NCBI GenBank assembly: GCA_040880405.1
Contig: JBBDIM010000069.1
Location: 1-36,066 of the forward strand
From: JBBDIM01 sp040880405
GTDB lineage: Bacteria; Planctomycetota; Planctomycetia; Pirellulales; Pirellulaceae
Reading direction: 5' to 3'
Length of the DNA stretch: 36,066 nucleotides
Position numbers and translations under genes: made by a program. A model generated the notes under the pieces. It worked only from the letters and a program-made list of their open reading frames with translations. It was not told the DNA's origin and did not search any database. This document shows positions 23,032 through 31,882 of this stretch, one piece after another (within the stretch, counting starts at the first letter, position 1; each line of letters starts with the position of its first letter).

Positions 23032-23509
23032 AATGGCGGTGAAAACGCCGCGAAATCGCTCCGTCTAATTCTTACGCGCTATTTGCCCGCCGGCGGAGAA
23101 ATCGGGGTGGATGTTGCGATGTTTCTCCTCCCGTAACTCAGCGTAATCGTCAAAGGTCGCCTGACCGCGCGCGTGTTAAGGTAAAAGAATCAACTACGAA
23201 ACACACGAAAACGGAAAGAGGTTTTTGGGGTGCTTCCAAAAGAATCTAACACGGATGGGATTCAGACCGTGAGCGGGGCCTTGGATCGTGCTCAGAATGG
23301 GGCGCTAACGCACTGGCGGCAGGATGCCAGTGGCACACCAAGAAAAGTGTGGCCAACAGTGCCACCCTGCCGTGGGCATGGCACCCGATGTCCTCGCGGG
23401 TGAATGCCCCTGTAATCTCAACCTGGACGGCCAATTAGCCGGGTGCCCCTCCCACGAAGAACCAAGCACAAAGAACAAAGAACCATGCTCGAATCAGCCG
23501 TTTCACCCC
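23032..23509. repeat. intergenic repeats between ribBA and the transglutaminase gene
   Basis: No gene is supported. At 23311-23332 CACTGGC and GCCAGTG form a 7-bp stem, and 23371-23386 (CGTGGGCATGGCACCC) equals the right end of the 83-bp repeat family. Text near 23188-23215 (CTACGAAACACACGAAA) resembles the repeat at 8092-8112, and 23250-23263 (AACACGGATGGG) resembles that near 8025. These look like decayed pieces of the same intergenic repeat families. Confidence 0.55.
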
Positions 23510-24715
23510 TCAAGGCAAAATGTGACCCATTTTGTCCCGTTTGGTCGCCATGTACTTTTCGTTGTGCTCGTTGGTGGGTAGGTGAATCGGCACCTGCCCG
23601 ACCACTTCCAGGTTGAACCCGCCGTAGATGAAGGCGTCGGTTTTCTTGGGGTTGTTGGTCAATAGGCGGATCTTGGAAAGACCTAGGTCTTTCAGGATTT
23701 GGATCCCGATCCCGTAGTCGCGCATGTCCGCCTTGAACCCCAGGGCGTGATTCGCCTCGACGGTGTCCATCCCTTGGTCTTGCAAGGCGTAGGCCCGGAT
23801 CTTTTGTTTGAGCCCGATTCCGCGGCCTTCCTGCGGCAGGTAAATCAGGGCTCCGACCCCCTCTTCGCTGATTCGCTGCAAGGCGTGCTGCAATTGGTCG
23901 CCGCAGTCGCAGCGGAGCGAATTGATTAGGTCGCCGGTGAAACAGCTCGAGTGCAAGCGCACCAAGGGTGCCTCGACCGAACTCAAATCCCCCATGAAAA
24001 TCGCGACCGGTTCCTGTTCTTCAAACCGCACTCCGTAAACGACAATTTTGAAATCACCGTAGCGCGTCGGCAATTCTGCCTCCGCTTCGCGTTCCACCAG
24101 TTTCTCGCTCACGCGACGATGGGCGATCAGTTGTTCGATCGAGATGATCTGCAGCTTGAACCGTTGGGCCAGCTCGATTAGTTCATCCCGAGTGGCTCGG
24201 TCACCACTTTCGTTGAGGATCTCGCACAGCGTTCCCGCCGGGGTTAAGCCTGCCATCCGGGCCAAGTCGACGGCCGCTTCGGTATGCCCGGCGCGGCGGA
24301 GGACGCCACCCTCTTTGGCCAGCAGCGGGTAAACGTGTCCCGGTCGGACGAAATCCGCAGCGGTCGATTCCGGCTTGACCATCGCCATGATCGTGTCGGA
24401 GCGTTCCTGGGCCGTGATCCCGGTCTTGCCGGTGATATGATCGAGCGGGGTGGTGAACGAGGTTTTTAATGGGGCGTTGTTGTTCTCTACCATCGGGCTA
24501 AGCTCTAACCGCTTGCAAACCTCCGGCAAAACCGGGGCACAAAGGAGCCCGCGGCCATGCGTGATCATGAAATTGACGACTGCGGGAGTCGTTTTTTCCG
24601 CGGCGGCGACGAAATCCCCTTCGTTTTCACGGTCTTCGGCATCCAGGACAATAATCACCTCGCCGCGGGCAATCGCATCGACCGCCGCACTGACCGTGGA
24701 AAAACGACTGGACAA
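23510..24715 (-). CDS. ribBA: bifunctional 3,4-dihydroxy-2-butanone-4-phosphate synthase / GTP cyclohydrolase II
   Basis: A 401-residue fusion, the usual RibBA length, supplying both precursors of riboflavin. The N-terminal half (to about 200) converts ribulose 5-phosphate to dihydroxybutanone phosphate; it has the acidic loop VLDAEDRENEGDF, the THGRGLLCAP segment and RRAGHTEAAVDL. The C-terminal half opens GTP and releases formate; it shows the zinc cysteines in LHSSCFTGDLINSLRCDCGDQ and the catalytic region PQEGRGIGL, then ANHALGFKADMRDYGIG and the final LLTNNPKK. Both active sites look intact. The gene stands alone here, and no FMN riboswitch was found upstream. A typical housekeeping gene acting in the cytoplasm. 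Confidence 0.97.
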   Translation of the reverse strand: MSSRFSTVSAAVDAIARGEVIIVLDAEDRENEGDFVAAAEKTTPAVVNFMITHGRGLLCAPVLPEVCKRLELSPMVENNNAPLKTSFTTPLDHITGKTGITAQERSDTIMAMVKPESTAADFVRPGHVYPLLAKEGGVLRRAGHTEAAVDLARMAGLTPAGTLCEILNESGDRATRDELIELAQRFKLQIISIEQLIAHRRVSEKLVEREAEAELPTRYGDFKIVVYGVRFEEQEPVAIFMGDLSSVEAPLVRLHSSCFTGDLINSLRCDCGDQLQHALQRISEEGVGALIYLPQEGRGIGLKQKIRAYALQDQGMDTVEANHALGFKADMRDYGIGIQILKDLGLSKIRLLTNNPKKTDAFIYGGFNLEVVGQVPIHLPTNEHNEKYMATKRDKMGHILP

Positions 24716-24966
24716 GAGAATTCTCCTCGGCTTCCCGCCAATGGGAAACGACTAGGGGCAAAATTGGGATGGATTCCGGGCCGCCGATCGGTTCAAAAGG
24801 AAGCCCACTCGGGGCAACCGAATAAACCGCCGCAAGGGCATCCGTACCTTTACCGGATCGCCGGGGTTAAAATTCAGTGCCCCGAACGGCTCTTACGTTA
24901 TCGAAGTTTTATTATAGACGAATCGTCGCCCCAATGGCCATGATCCCCACACGAGGATGCAAGCGG

Positions 24967-25854
24967 ATGCGTGGAATCCTACCGTTGATATCGATTGCGA
25001 CGATCCTATATGTCGGGTCGCTGGGCGTTTGCCGCTTGGCCTGGGGTCAGGACGTGGCGGCACAGGACACAAGGTCCACGGACCCGGCCCCGGTGAAGGC
25101 GGTTGATCGAGTTACGGTTCTGCCGGATCAGGTATACGTCCAGCGGGATGGCAAGCCACTCTTGGTCGACATTTATCTGCCCCCCGGAGAGGGACCGTTT
25201 CCCGGAATCCTAATGGTCCATGGTGGAGCCTGGGCCAGCGGGGCCCGAGGTCACATGGCCGGTCATGCCATGTACCTGGCTCAACATGGGTACGCCGTAG
25301 CGGCGATTTCCTACCGACTTGCCCCAGTCCATCAGTTTCCAGCTCAACTGGACGACTGCGTCACCGCCCTGAAGTGGCTGCATAGGTCGGCTGAGAAGTT
25401 TCAGATCGACCCGACTCGGATTGGCGGCTACGGCTACTCTGCCGGGGCCCACTTGGTTTGCCTCCTGGCAACGCAAACCGCCGAGGACAAGATGCTTCGG
25501 CTTTCCGCAATTGTGGCGGGGGGCACACCCGCCGACTTTACGCGTGAGCCGCTGGCGAGTCCTCGTTTTAAGTTCTTTTTCGGGGGCACAAGGGCCGAAT
25601 TGCCGGAGGTTTATCGCGCTGCCTCGCCTGTCAGTCAGGTCAGTGAGGCCTGCCCACCGATGTTTCTGTTTCATGGGACGGCGGATCGGGTGGTTCCGCT
25701 GCGGAGCACCGAGTTGATGGTCGACGCCCTGAAAGAGGTCGGCGTCACGGCGGAACTGCATCTCGTGGAGGGTGGAGGGCACATGGGGGCCTTTATCAAC
25801 CGCGCGGCTCGCAGTGAGGCATTGAAATTCCTCGACCGAAAGCTGAAGATCTGA
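24967..25854 (+). CDS. secreted alpha/beta hydrolase (BD-FAE/acetyl-esterase-like)
   Basis: A 295-residue enzyme with a signal peptide (GILPLISIATILYVGSLGVC, then a polar linker). The oxyanion hole is MVHGGAW (His85 onward), the nucleophile is Ser158 in GYGYSAGAH, and the acid and base are expected in HGTADRVVP and GGGHMGAF near the end. The layout matches the esterase/lipase group used on acetyl or feruloyl esters of polysaccharides and on small esters, which fits an exported planctomycete enzyme. ATG 24967 is chosen because GAGG at 24953-24956 lies 10 bases upstream and the signal peptide starts there; upstream in-frame codons from 24877 give a charged leader. It is divergent from ribBA. 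Confidence 0.9.
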   Translation: MRGILPLISIATILYVGSLGVCRLAWGQDVAAQDTRSTDPAPVKAVDRVTVLPDQVYVQRDGKPLLVDIYLPPGEGPFPGILMVHGGAWASGARGHMAGHAMYLAQHGYAVAAISYRLAPVHQFPAQLDDCVTALKWLHRSAEKFQIDPTRIGGYGYSAGAHLVCLLATQTAEDKMLRLSAIVAGGTPADFTREPLASPRFKFFFGGTRAELPEVYRAASPVSQVSEACPPMFLFHGTADRVVPLRSTELMVDALKEVGVTAELHLVEGGGHMGAFINRAARSEALKFLDRKLKI

Positions 25855-25905
25855 ACACACCCTGGTGGTCCTTCCATCCCGAGTTTAGGCGTGGCGGTGG
25901 TTGCT

Positions 25906-25988
25906 GGGTGCCATGCCCACGCCCTCCAACGTGGGCATGAGAAGTGCGAGAGGATCCTGCCTCTTCCCGGAAGTCCGGACGCCCTCTC
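25906..25988 (-). repeat. 83-bp dispersed repeat, copy B
   Basis: The reverse complement aligns without gaps to 8530-8612 with 65 of 83 identical bases by hand count. Its hairpin end (25906-25939) has an identical inverted partner at 26145-26178. Confidence 0.75.
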
Positions 25989-26144
25989 GGGTACCACTAG
26001 ACGGTATTTCCGCCGCGACAGGGCTCCACTATCGGCTTACCCAGTGCGTGTGAGCACCAGTCCGGTCAACTGACCGTGGGCTGGCGGTCGGACGTTTTGG
26101 TCGTTAGTTGATATAGTTGCCAGTGGAGAACGGGCCCGCCAAAA

Positions 26145-26178
26145 CATGCCCACGTTGGAGGGCGTGGGCATGGCACCC
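26145..26178 (+). repeat. 34-bp hairpin repeat, partial copy C
   Basis: Exact reverse complement of 25906-25939. The left 49 bases of the full 83-bp unit are missing here, so the hairpin part can exist without the rest. Confidence 0.85.
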
Positions 26179-26342
26179 GATGAACTACCCGGTGAGTGGA
26201 AACACAGTAAACTCTAGCGGGACAGACCGAGTGTCTCGGCGGAAACGGGGATCGCCCTTCCTCGTAGCGGCACAACTGAAGGGGCTCGTTGAACCTGTTC
26301 GTGATCTTCTCGACATCCCCACAAAATCCCCCAAAATTACCG

Positions 26343-27227
26343 ATGGCCGATTCCAACGCCAAGAATTCACCCGAGGCCGCTCCCCTTGAGCCGGAGGAGT
26401 ATGTCGAGCAGGGATACTTCTTTCAGTCGCTGCAGGTTGGGATCGAAGAAAATCGCCCGATGCAGGACATTTTGAGATCGGTGCGTGACGAAGTTTTGGT
26501 CACCACCAAGCTGCCGCTGGCGATCGACTTCATGGCGGCCGAGCTGCGGCACAGTGGCCTGCTGCACACCGCGATGCTCCGGTTGAGTCACTATTTCACG
26601 CGGTTCCAGACCTACCTGGTCTCTTCTGCGGAGGATGATCGGGGCCGCTTCGACTTCCGTGTAGCGCTGGAAATCTTGAAGCTGGAAGCGAAATTCCGCG
26701 CCGAGCAGGCCGAGCCCCAGGCAATGTTTCTCTTCCAATTCGAGACAATCTGCCGCCATCGGCTCAATTACGACCATGGACTGGCGGCCATGCAGCACGA
26801 CCCGGTTTACGACCAGGATTGGCAGGCGTTTATCGGCGATGTCCGGCGTCAGATTGGGTTGGTGGAGCTGGCCGACATGATTTATGTCCGCAGTCGCCAT
26901 TACCGCAGCTTGAGAAAGCCGGCACCGGGAGTCGAGCCGGCCGCTCCGCTACCGCCGCTGTTTGGCGATCGGGAAGGTCGGATTGCGTTGGCCAATCGCC
27001 GGCGGGAGCCGCTGCTGTTGTTCGCGGCGCTCCAGCGGCAGCTCGGTTATCCCAAGGTTCCCTTAGTCCAAAAGCCGGACGAACAGGTGGCGCTGGTCCC
27101 CCAGCTCATGCGGCGGATGGAACGAGTCGAGGCCCGGCTGAAGCTGATGGAAGAGGAAGAGAAGGGAGGGATCGACCTGACCAAATTTTATGCGCGGCCT
27201 GACGCACCGCCTCCGCTGGAGGATTAA
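26343..27227 (+). CDS. hypothetical helical protein
   Basis: A 294-residue protein, not assigned to a family. There is no signal peptide or membrane helix, so it is probably cytoplasmic. The body is mostly alpha-helical and rich in aromatic residues and arginine (LRHSGLLHTAMLRLSHYFTRFQTYLV; LFQFETICRHRLNYDHGLAAM). The last 40 residues form a short coiled coil (PQLMRRMERVEARLKLMEEEEKG) ending in KFYARP. Coding bias and length leave little doubt it is a gene. ATG 26343 is used because the peptide then begins MADSNAKNSPEA; an in-frame TTG at 26289 has AAGGGG before it and remains possible. It is followed by a 264-base gap in which nothing was recognised. Confidence 0.75.
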   Translation: MADSNAKNSPEAAPLEPEEYVEQGYFFQSLQVGIEENRPMQDILRSVRDEVLVTTKLPLAIDFMAAELRHSGLLHTAMLRLSHYFTRFQTYLVSSAEDDRGRFDFRVALEILKLEAKFRAEQAEPQAMFLFQFETICRHRLNYDHGLAAMQHDPVYDQDWQAFIGDVRRQIGLVELADMIYVRSRHYRSLRKPAPGVEPAAPLPPLFGDREGRIALANRRREPLLLFAALQRQLGYPKVPLVQKPDEQVALVPQLMRRMERVEARLKLMEEEEKGGIDLTKFYARPDAPPPLED

Positions 27228-27491
27228 AGCGAGGGGGGCGATTCGGCTTACTCTGCCACGCAGGAGCAAATACTCGGCGGAATTTCGCTTCGGTTATGCG
27301 AAATGGGGTGATTCTGCGGTTCTACCTTGGTGCGCGGAATGATAGACTGTGGGAAGTGGGAGAACAGTGTGGAGTGGAAGAGGACCAACGAGGCTAGTTT
27401 TTGGTTTGCCGGGTCTTTCCGATACGACTGATCCACCCTGCTCGTTCCAGTTAAAGTCGGTTGTGAAATTCTAAGTTTCCGAGGGTCGTTG

Positions 27492-27959
27492 ATGACCAGC
27501 TTTCAACTAAATCTGATGGCGGAATCGGTGGGGGAACTCAATCCCCAGGACCCCTTGTGTGTGGATGAGGCGCTGCTCACCAACGAAGTGATCGATCAAT
27601 TGAAGCAGCGACGTGTCGGGGTCGCCTTGGTGACTCGAAGTGGTCGGATCGCCGGTATCTTCACCGAGCGTGACGCGATGCGGCTGCTGGCCAATCGGGA
27701 CGATCTGAATAAGCCGATCAGCCAGTATATGAAGACCAGCGTGGTTTGGTTGAAACGGGAGGACAAGGTCGCCACGGCGATCACCAAGATGTCTCAGGGC
27801 GGATTTCGCCGGCTCCCAATTGTTGACCAAAACGGAAACCCCACCAAAATGATTACAGTGGCCGGCATCCTTCGCTATCTGGTCGAACATTTTCCCGAAG
27901 CGATCTACAACCAGTCCCCCAGTGATTCCGAGTCGATCGAAGAGCGAGAAGGAGCCTGA
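27492..27959 (+). CDS. CBS-domain-pair protein
   Basis: A 155-residue cytoplasmic protein made of two CBS domains. The first covers about 16-75 (DPLCVDEALLTNEVIDQLKQRRVGVALVT, then GIFTERDAMRLL). The second covers about 80-138 (WLKREDKVATAITKMSQGGFRRLPIVD, then MITVAGILRYLVEHFP). CBS pairs usually bind adenosine nucleotides or S-adenosylmethionine and report energy state. GAGGG at 27481-27485 stands 6 bases before ATG 27492. It precedes the 2-oxoacid:ferredoxin oxidoreductase genes on the same strand (161 bases to the korA start) and mirrors the zinc-ribbon CBS gene at the other end. Binding partner and ligand are not shown by sequence. Confidence 0.9.
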   Translation: MTSFQLNLMAESVGELNPQDPLCVDEALLTNEVIDQLKQRRVGVALVTRSGRIAGIFTERDAMRLLANRDDLNKPISQYMKTSVVWLKREDKVATAITKMSQGGFRRLPIVDQNGNPTKMITVAGILRYLVEHFPEAIYNQSPSDSESIEEREGA

Positions 27960-28120
27960 TCCATCGCTCTACCCTCGCTCACCCACCTGACTACTTGCCA
28001 TCTGGTACCTACCAAGAAGGCGAAATCTTGCGTACGCCGTCGTTATGCCAGGACAATGTTTGCCGGGCATGATTTTCACCCCTACGAGGTTTGCTGAAGA
28101 AGACTCAATTGAGCACGAAC

Positions 28121-29989
28121 ATGTCCACCTCCACTGAAGGTCAGTCTACCGCGGTTAAAGACATCCGGAACATCGAAGAGGCAACTGTCCGCTTTTGCGG
28201 CGACTCCGGTGACGGGATGCAACTTGCGGGTACCCAGCTTACGAACACATCCGCCCTCGCGGGTAACGACGTGGCGACATTTCCCGACTTTCCCGCTGAG
28301 ATTCGTGCCCCCAGGGGTACGCTCGCCGGGGTGAGCGGGTTTCAGCTCCACTTCGCGGCCCACGATATCTTCACTCCGGGGGAAGCGGTCGATGCCATGA
28401 TCGCCATGAATCCCGCCGCCCTGAAGACCAACTTGGCGGACCTCAAGACCAACGGCGTGTTGATCGTCAATAGCGACGGCTTCGACAAAAAGGCCCTGGA
28501 GCAAGCCAGTTACGCCGAAAATCCACTCGAAGACGAAAGCCTGTCCGGGTACCAACTGTTTAAGGTCCCGATGACCAGCATGACTCGAGGAGCGGTCGAG
28601 GGACTCGACCTGAGCGTGAAGGAAGCGGATCGTTGCCGCAACTTCTTCGCCATGGGGTTGGTCTTCTGGCTGTACGGGCGTTCGCTCGATCCGACCTTGC
28701 GGTTCATCGACAGCAAGTTCAAGAAGATTCCGGCCGTGGCCGAGGCAAACCGCCGGGCCCTGAAAACCGGCTACCACTTCGGTGAGACGACCGAGGCTTT
28801 CCACAGCAGCTACCGGGTCGAGCCGGCCAAGCTGGAAGCGGGCAAGTACCGCAACATGACCGGCAACCAGGCGATGGCCTGGGGCCTGATGGCGGCCGCC
28901 AAGTTGAGCGAGAAGGAATTGTTCCTCGGTTCCTATCCGATCACACCGGCCAGCGATATCCTGCACGAACTGTCCCGCTACAAACACTTCGGAGTGCGGA
29001 CCTTTCAGGCCGAAGATGAAATTGCCGCGGTTTGTGCCGCGATTGGGGCCGCCTATGGCGGCCACATGGCCCTGACCACCACCAGCGGTCCCGGCATCGC
29101 CCTGAAAGGTGAGGCGATGGGGCTAGCGATGATCCTCGAGCTACCGCTGATCGTCGTCAACGTCCAGCGGGGTGGCCCCAGCACCGGGTTGCCGACCAAG
29201 ACCGAACAGGCCGACCTGTTTCAGGTAATGTATGGCCGCAACGGCGAATCACCCCTGCCGGTGATTGCCGCGAGCAGTCCGGCCGACTGTTTCGACGTTG
29301 CGATCGAGGCCTGGCGAATCGCCGCTCGGTTCATGACGCCGATTGTGGTGCTGACCGACGGTTACATCGCCAACGGCTCGGAGCCATGGCGGATTCCGAA
29401 GTTCGACACGTTGCCGCGGATCCCGATCAAGCATCCCGGCCCTCGTGCCGATACCGATGCTCCCTTCATGGGATACACACGCGACGAGATGCTGGCTCGC
29501 CCCTGGGCGCTCCCCGGCACTCCGGGGCTCATGCACCGCGTCGGCGGCTTGGAAAAGCAAGATGGCAGCGGCAATGTCAGCTACGACCCAATGAACCACG
29601 AGCACATGTGCAAGACTCGCGCCCAGAAGGTCGCCAACATTGCTCAGTTCATTCCGGAGCAGGAAGTCCGCGGTGAAAAGACCGGCAAGGTGTTGGTCCT
29701 GAGTTGGGGTGGTACCTACGGTGCCTGCCGCACGGCCGTCACGCGGATGCAAGCGGCCGGCGAGTCGGTCAGCCATGCTCACCTCCGTTATCTGAATCCG
29801 TTTCCCTCGAATTTGGGGGAGGTTCTCAGCGGTTTCGAGCAGGTTCTGGTTCCCGAACTGAACCTGGGCCAGCTATCCCAACTGATCCGCGCCAAATACC
29901 TGGTCGATGCCAAGGGATATAACAAAGTGCAAGGAAAGCCGTTCTTCGCTTCGGAGATTGTCGAGAAGATCACCTCGATGTTGTCGTAA
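28121..29989 (+). CDS. korA: 2-oxoacid:ferredoxin oxidoreductase, gamma-alpha fusion subunit
   Basis: A 622-residue subunit. The N-terminal gamma domain begins VRFCGDSGDGMQLAG and includes FPDFPAEIRAPRGTLAGVSGFQ. The alpha part starts near residue 250 (GNQAMAWGLMAAAKLS) with GSYPITPASDILHELS and FQAEDEIAAVCAAIGAAYGG, then TTTSGPGIALKGEAMGLA, followed by the domain III region (VLVLSWGGTYGACRTAVTRM). This fused gamma-alpha form is typical of 2-oxoglutarate:ferredoxin oxidoreductases, which convert 2-oxoglutarate, CoA and oxidised ferredoxin to succinyl-CoA and CO2, and of some pyruvate-type enzymes; 2-oxoglutarate is the likelier substrate but is not proven. ATG 28121 lacks a clear ribosome-binding site; an in-frame TTG at 28091 is an alternative. 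The beta subunit follows 77 bases downstream. Confidence 0.93.
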   Translation: MSTSTEGQSTAVKDIRNIEEATVRFCGDSGDGMQLAGTQLTNTSALAGNDVATFPDFPAEIRAPRGTLAGVSGFQLHFAAHDIFTPGEAVDAMIAMNPAALKTNLADLKTNGVLIVNSDGFDKKALEQASYAENPLEDESLSGYQLFKVPMTSMTRGAVEGLDLSVKEADRCRNFFAMGLVFWLYGRSLDPTLRFIDSKFKKIPAVAEANRRALKTGYHFGETTEAFHSSYRVEPAKLEAGKYRNMTGNQAMAWGLMAAAKLSEKELFLGSYPITPASDILHELSRYKHFGVRTFQAEDEIAAVCAAIGAAYGGHMALTTTSGPGIALKGEAMGLAMILELPLIVVNVQRGGPSTGLPTKTEQADLFQVMYGRNGESPLPVIAASSPADCFDVAIEAWRIAARFMTPIVVLTDGYIANGSEPWRIPKFDTLPRIPIKHPGPRADTDAPFMGYTRDEMLARPWALPGTPGLMHRVGGLEKQDGSGNVSYDPMNHEHMCKTRAQKVANIAQFIPEQEVRGEKTGKVLVLSWGGTYGACRTAVTRMQAAGESVSHAHLRYLNPFPSNLGEVLSGFEQVLVPELNLGQLSQLIRAKYLVDAKGYNKVQGKPFFASEIVEKITSMLS

Positions 29990-30066
29990 CCAATTTCCCT
30001 CGCCTGGCGACCCTCGTTCGTTTCCCTGAACTTCAAAAACCAACAGACTTTATCGAGATATCAATC

Positions 30067-31089
30067 ATGGCTTCCGTGGAACTTCCCGTTCTGAAACCTG
30101 GCGACTATGGTAGCGACCAGGATGTCCGCTGGTGCCCGGGGTGTGGTGACTACTCCATCCTGGCCCAGATGAAAAAGGTGATGGCCACCCTCGGGATGCA
30201 GCGCGAAAACACCGTTTTCGTTTCCGGCATCGGGTGCAGCAGCCGTTTCCCGTACTACATGAACACCTACGGGATGCACAGCATCCATGGCCGCGCTCCG
30301 GCGTTTGCCACGGGGCTCAAGTCGGCCCGGCCCGACCTGACGGTGTTCGTGATCACCGGCGATGGCGACGCCTTGTCGATCGGCGGTAACCACTTCATGC
30401 ACGCCTTGCGGCGGAATGTCGACGTCAACGTGATTCTGTTCAACAACCGAATTTACGGTTTGACCAAGGGGCAATACTCCCCCACCTCGGAATTGGGCAA
30501 AATCACCAAAAGCACCCCGATGGGCGCGATCGACAACCCGATCCACCCCCTCTCGGTGGCGATTGGCTGCGAGGCCTCGTTCGTGGCTCGTTCAATCGAC
30601 GTCAACATCAAGCACCTAAGCGAAACCCTCAAACGCGCCGCCCAGCACAAGGGTGTCTCGTTCGTCGAGGTGTACCAAAACTGCAACGTCTTCAACGACG
30701 GCGCGTTCAAGTACGCTACCGATAAGGCGCTCAAGTCGGACCATGTGATCGAAATCGAACATGGCAAGCCGCTGATCTTCGGCAAAAACCGAGACAAGGG
30801 GATTCGCCTCCATGGCATGCAGCCAGAGATCGTTGAACTGGGCAAGGGAATCTCCGAAGACGACCTCCTGTTCCACGACGAGAAGGCGGCCGAGCCCACC
30901 TTGGCTTACCTCCTGAGCCGGATGGCCCATCCGGAATTCCCCGAGCCGATTGGCGTGCTCCGCGCGGTTGACGCTCCCAAGTACGACGAGGAGCTGAACA
31001 AGCAAATCGACCGAGCCAAGGCGGAACGGGGTGAGCAAGCCGACTTTGACAAACTTTTCAATTCCGGTGAAACCTGGACGGTGAACTAA
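30067..31089 (+). CDS. korB: 2-oxoacid:ferredoxin oxidoreductase, beta (thiamine diphosphate) subunit
   Basis: A 340-residue subunit. Thiamine diphosphate/Mg binding is shown by GDGDALSIGGNH (98 onward) and NNRIYGLTKGQ (126 onward). Four cysteines suited to a [4Fe-4S] cluster are Cys23 and Cys26 in WCPGCGDYS, Cys57 in GIGCSSR and Cys206 in VYQNCNVFN. GLTKGQYSPTS is the signature that distinguishes this group from pyruvate dehydrogenases. Together with the fused gamma-alpha subunit it makes a complete two-subunit enzyme reducing ferredoxin in the cytoplasm. The zinc-ribbon CBS gene starts three bases after its stop, so the two are co-translated. Substrate assignment follows that of the alpha subunit. 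Confidence 0.94.
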   Translation: MASVELPVLKPGDYGSDQDVRWCPGCGDYSILAQMKKVMATLGMQRENTVFVSGIGCSSRFPYYMNTYGMHSIHGRAPAFATGLKSARPDLTVFVITGDGDALSIGGNHFMHALRRNVDVNVILFNNRIYGLTKGQYSPTSELGKITKSTPMGAIDNPIHPLSVAIGCEASFVARSIDVNIKHLSETLKRAAQHKGVSFVEVYQNCNVFNDGAFKYATDKALKSDHVIEIEHGKPLIFGKNRDKGIRLHGMQPEIVELGKGISEDDLLFHDEKAAEPTLAYLLSRMAHPEFPEPIGVLRAVDAPKYDEELNKQIDRAKAERGEQADFDKLFNSGETWTVN

Positions 31090-31092
31090 ACC

Positions 31093-31602
31093 ATGCTATG
31101 TCCATTTTGCGGAGCGATTAACATCGAAGGCGCGGATGAGTGCGAGGCCTGCGGCCAAGCGCTCGTCCTAGAGCCCATTCCGACCAACTCGGTCGAAGAG
31201 GCTCTCATTACCGCTACGATCCTCGATATCGGCAGTCGCGAACCGATTACCGCTTCGGCGACCACTTCGGTGGACGAGGTCCAGCAATTGCTGGTCGAAA
31301 ATTCGGTTGGCTGTGTGGTCATCGTCGATGGCGGTGGGTGTCCCATCGGCATTTTCAGCGAACGGGACGCCATCATGAAGTTCAATGGCGACGTCGACGC
31401 GTACTTGAACCAGCCGGTTTCCGAGGTAATGTCCGCCAACCCGCAGGTGGTTCGCTACGAGTCGAAAGTCGCCCGCGCGATTCATCTGATGGACCTCGGT
31501 CATTATCGGCACTTGCCGGTGGTCGACCACGAAGGGGTCCTCGTCGGAATTATCTCCGTGCGGGATATCCTCAAGTACTTGACGGAGAAAATCGTCGCCT
31601 GA
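31093..31602 (+). CDS. zinc-ribbon plus CBS-pair protein
   Basis: A 169-residue protein. The N-terminus is a small zinc ribbon with two CxxC knuckles (MLCPFCG, Cys3 and Cys6; CEACG, Cys17 and Cys20). Two CBS domains follow, about 40-100 (EPITASATTSVDEVQQLLVE, VVIVDGGGCPIGIFSERDAI) and about 105-165 (VMSANPQVVRYESKVARAIHLM, HLPVVDHEGVLVGIISVRDIL). The gene begins three bases after korB and ends just before a strong terminator, so it belongs to the oxidoreductase operon. A role as nucleotide-sensing partner or regulator of the KorAB enzyme is a reasonable inference; the zinc ribbon could serve protein-protein contact. Confidence 0.93.
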   Translation: MLCPFCGAINIEGADECEACGQALVLEPIPTNSVEEALITATILDIGSREPITASATTSVDEVQQLLVENSVGCVVIVDGGGCPIGIFSERDAIMKFNGDVDAYLNQPVSEVMSANPQVVRYESKVARAIHLMDLGHYRHLPVVDHEGVLVGIISVRDILKYLTEKIVA

Positions 31603-31629
31603 CGGCAGGCAACCAGGTAAACGTCAACA

Positions 31630-31668
31630 GGCCACCCATGCTCTGATTCGAGCGGGGTGGCCTTTTTT
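31630..31668 (+). terminator. Rho-independent terminator of the korAB operon
   Basis: GGCCACCC (31630-31637) pairs perfectly with GGGTGGCC (31655-31662) around a 17-base loop and is followed at once by TTTTTT (31663-31668). It lies 28 bases after the zinc-ribbon CBS gene. Confidence 0.9.
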
Positions 31669-31882
31669 CGTGGTCGGGGCCTTGATTCGGAGGATTCAGG
31701 TCGGGATGTGCCAGAACAAGGGGCCGTAGCGATAAACCGGAGGATGCCGCCAGCGGCTGAAACGCTAGCGGTGCCCGTGATCAATGGCCGATGACAGGGA
31801 GCGTGGACCTGTGGCGTTCAGCGTACTTCGGTTGGACCGAAGGGCAGCCAGTGTCAGCGGATGGAGGGAGGCAATTGGCGAA

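Larger units (their letters stand above)
25855..26342. repeat. intergenic region with inverted 34-bp hairpin repeats
   Basis: No gene is supported. The region contains copy B of the 83-bp repeat (25906-25988, reversed) and a 34-bp copy at 26145-26178 that is the exact reverse complement of 25906-25939. The two identical arms face each other across about 205 bases. Each arm can also fold alone: CATGCCCACG pairs with CGTGGGCATG around an 8-base loop. Confidence 0.7.

Noticed and set aside
24716..24876. possible FMN riboswitch upstream of ribBA
   Set aside because: The conserved RFN segments (such as AGGGTGAAATTCCC-like and GCCGACAGT-like parts) are not present on the minus strand here.
28082..29065. 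327-codon minus-strand frame
   Set aside because: Antisense to korA, whose motifs are unmistakable; long shadow frames are expected in GC-rich coding DNA.
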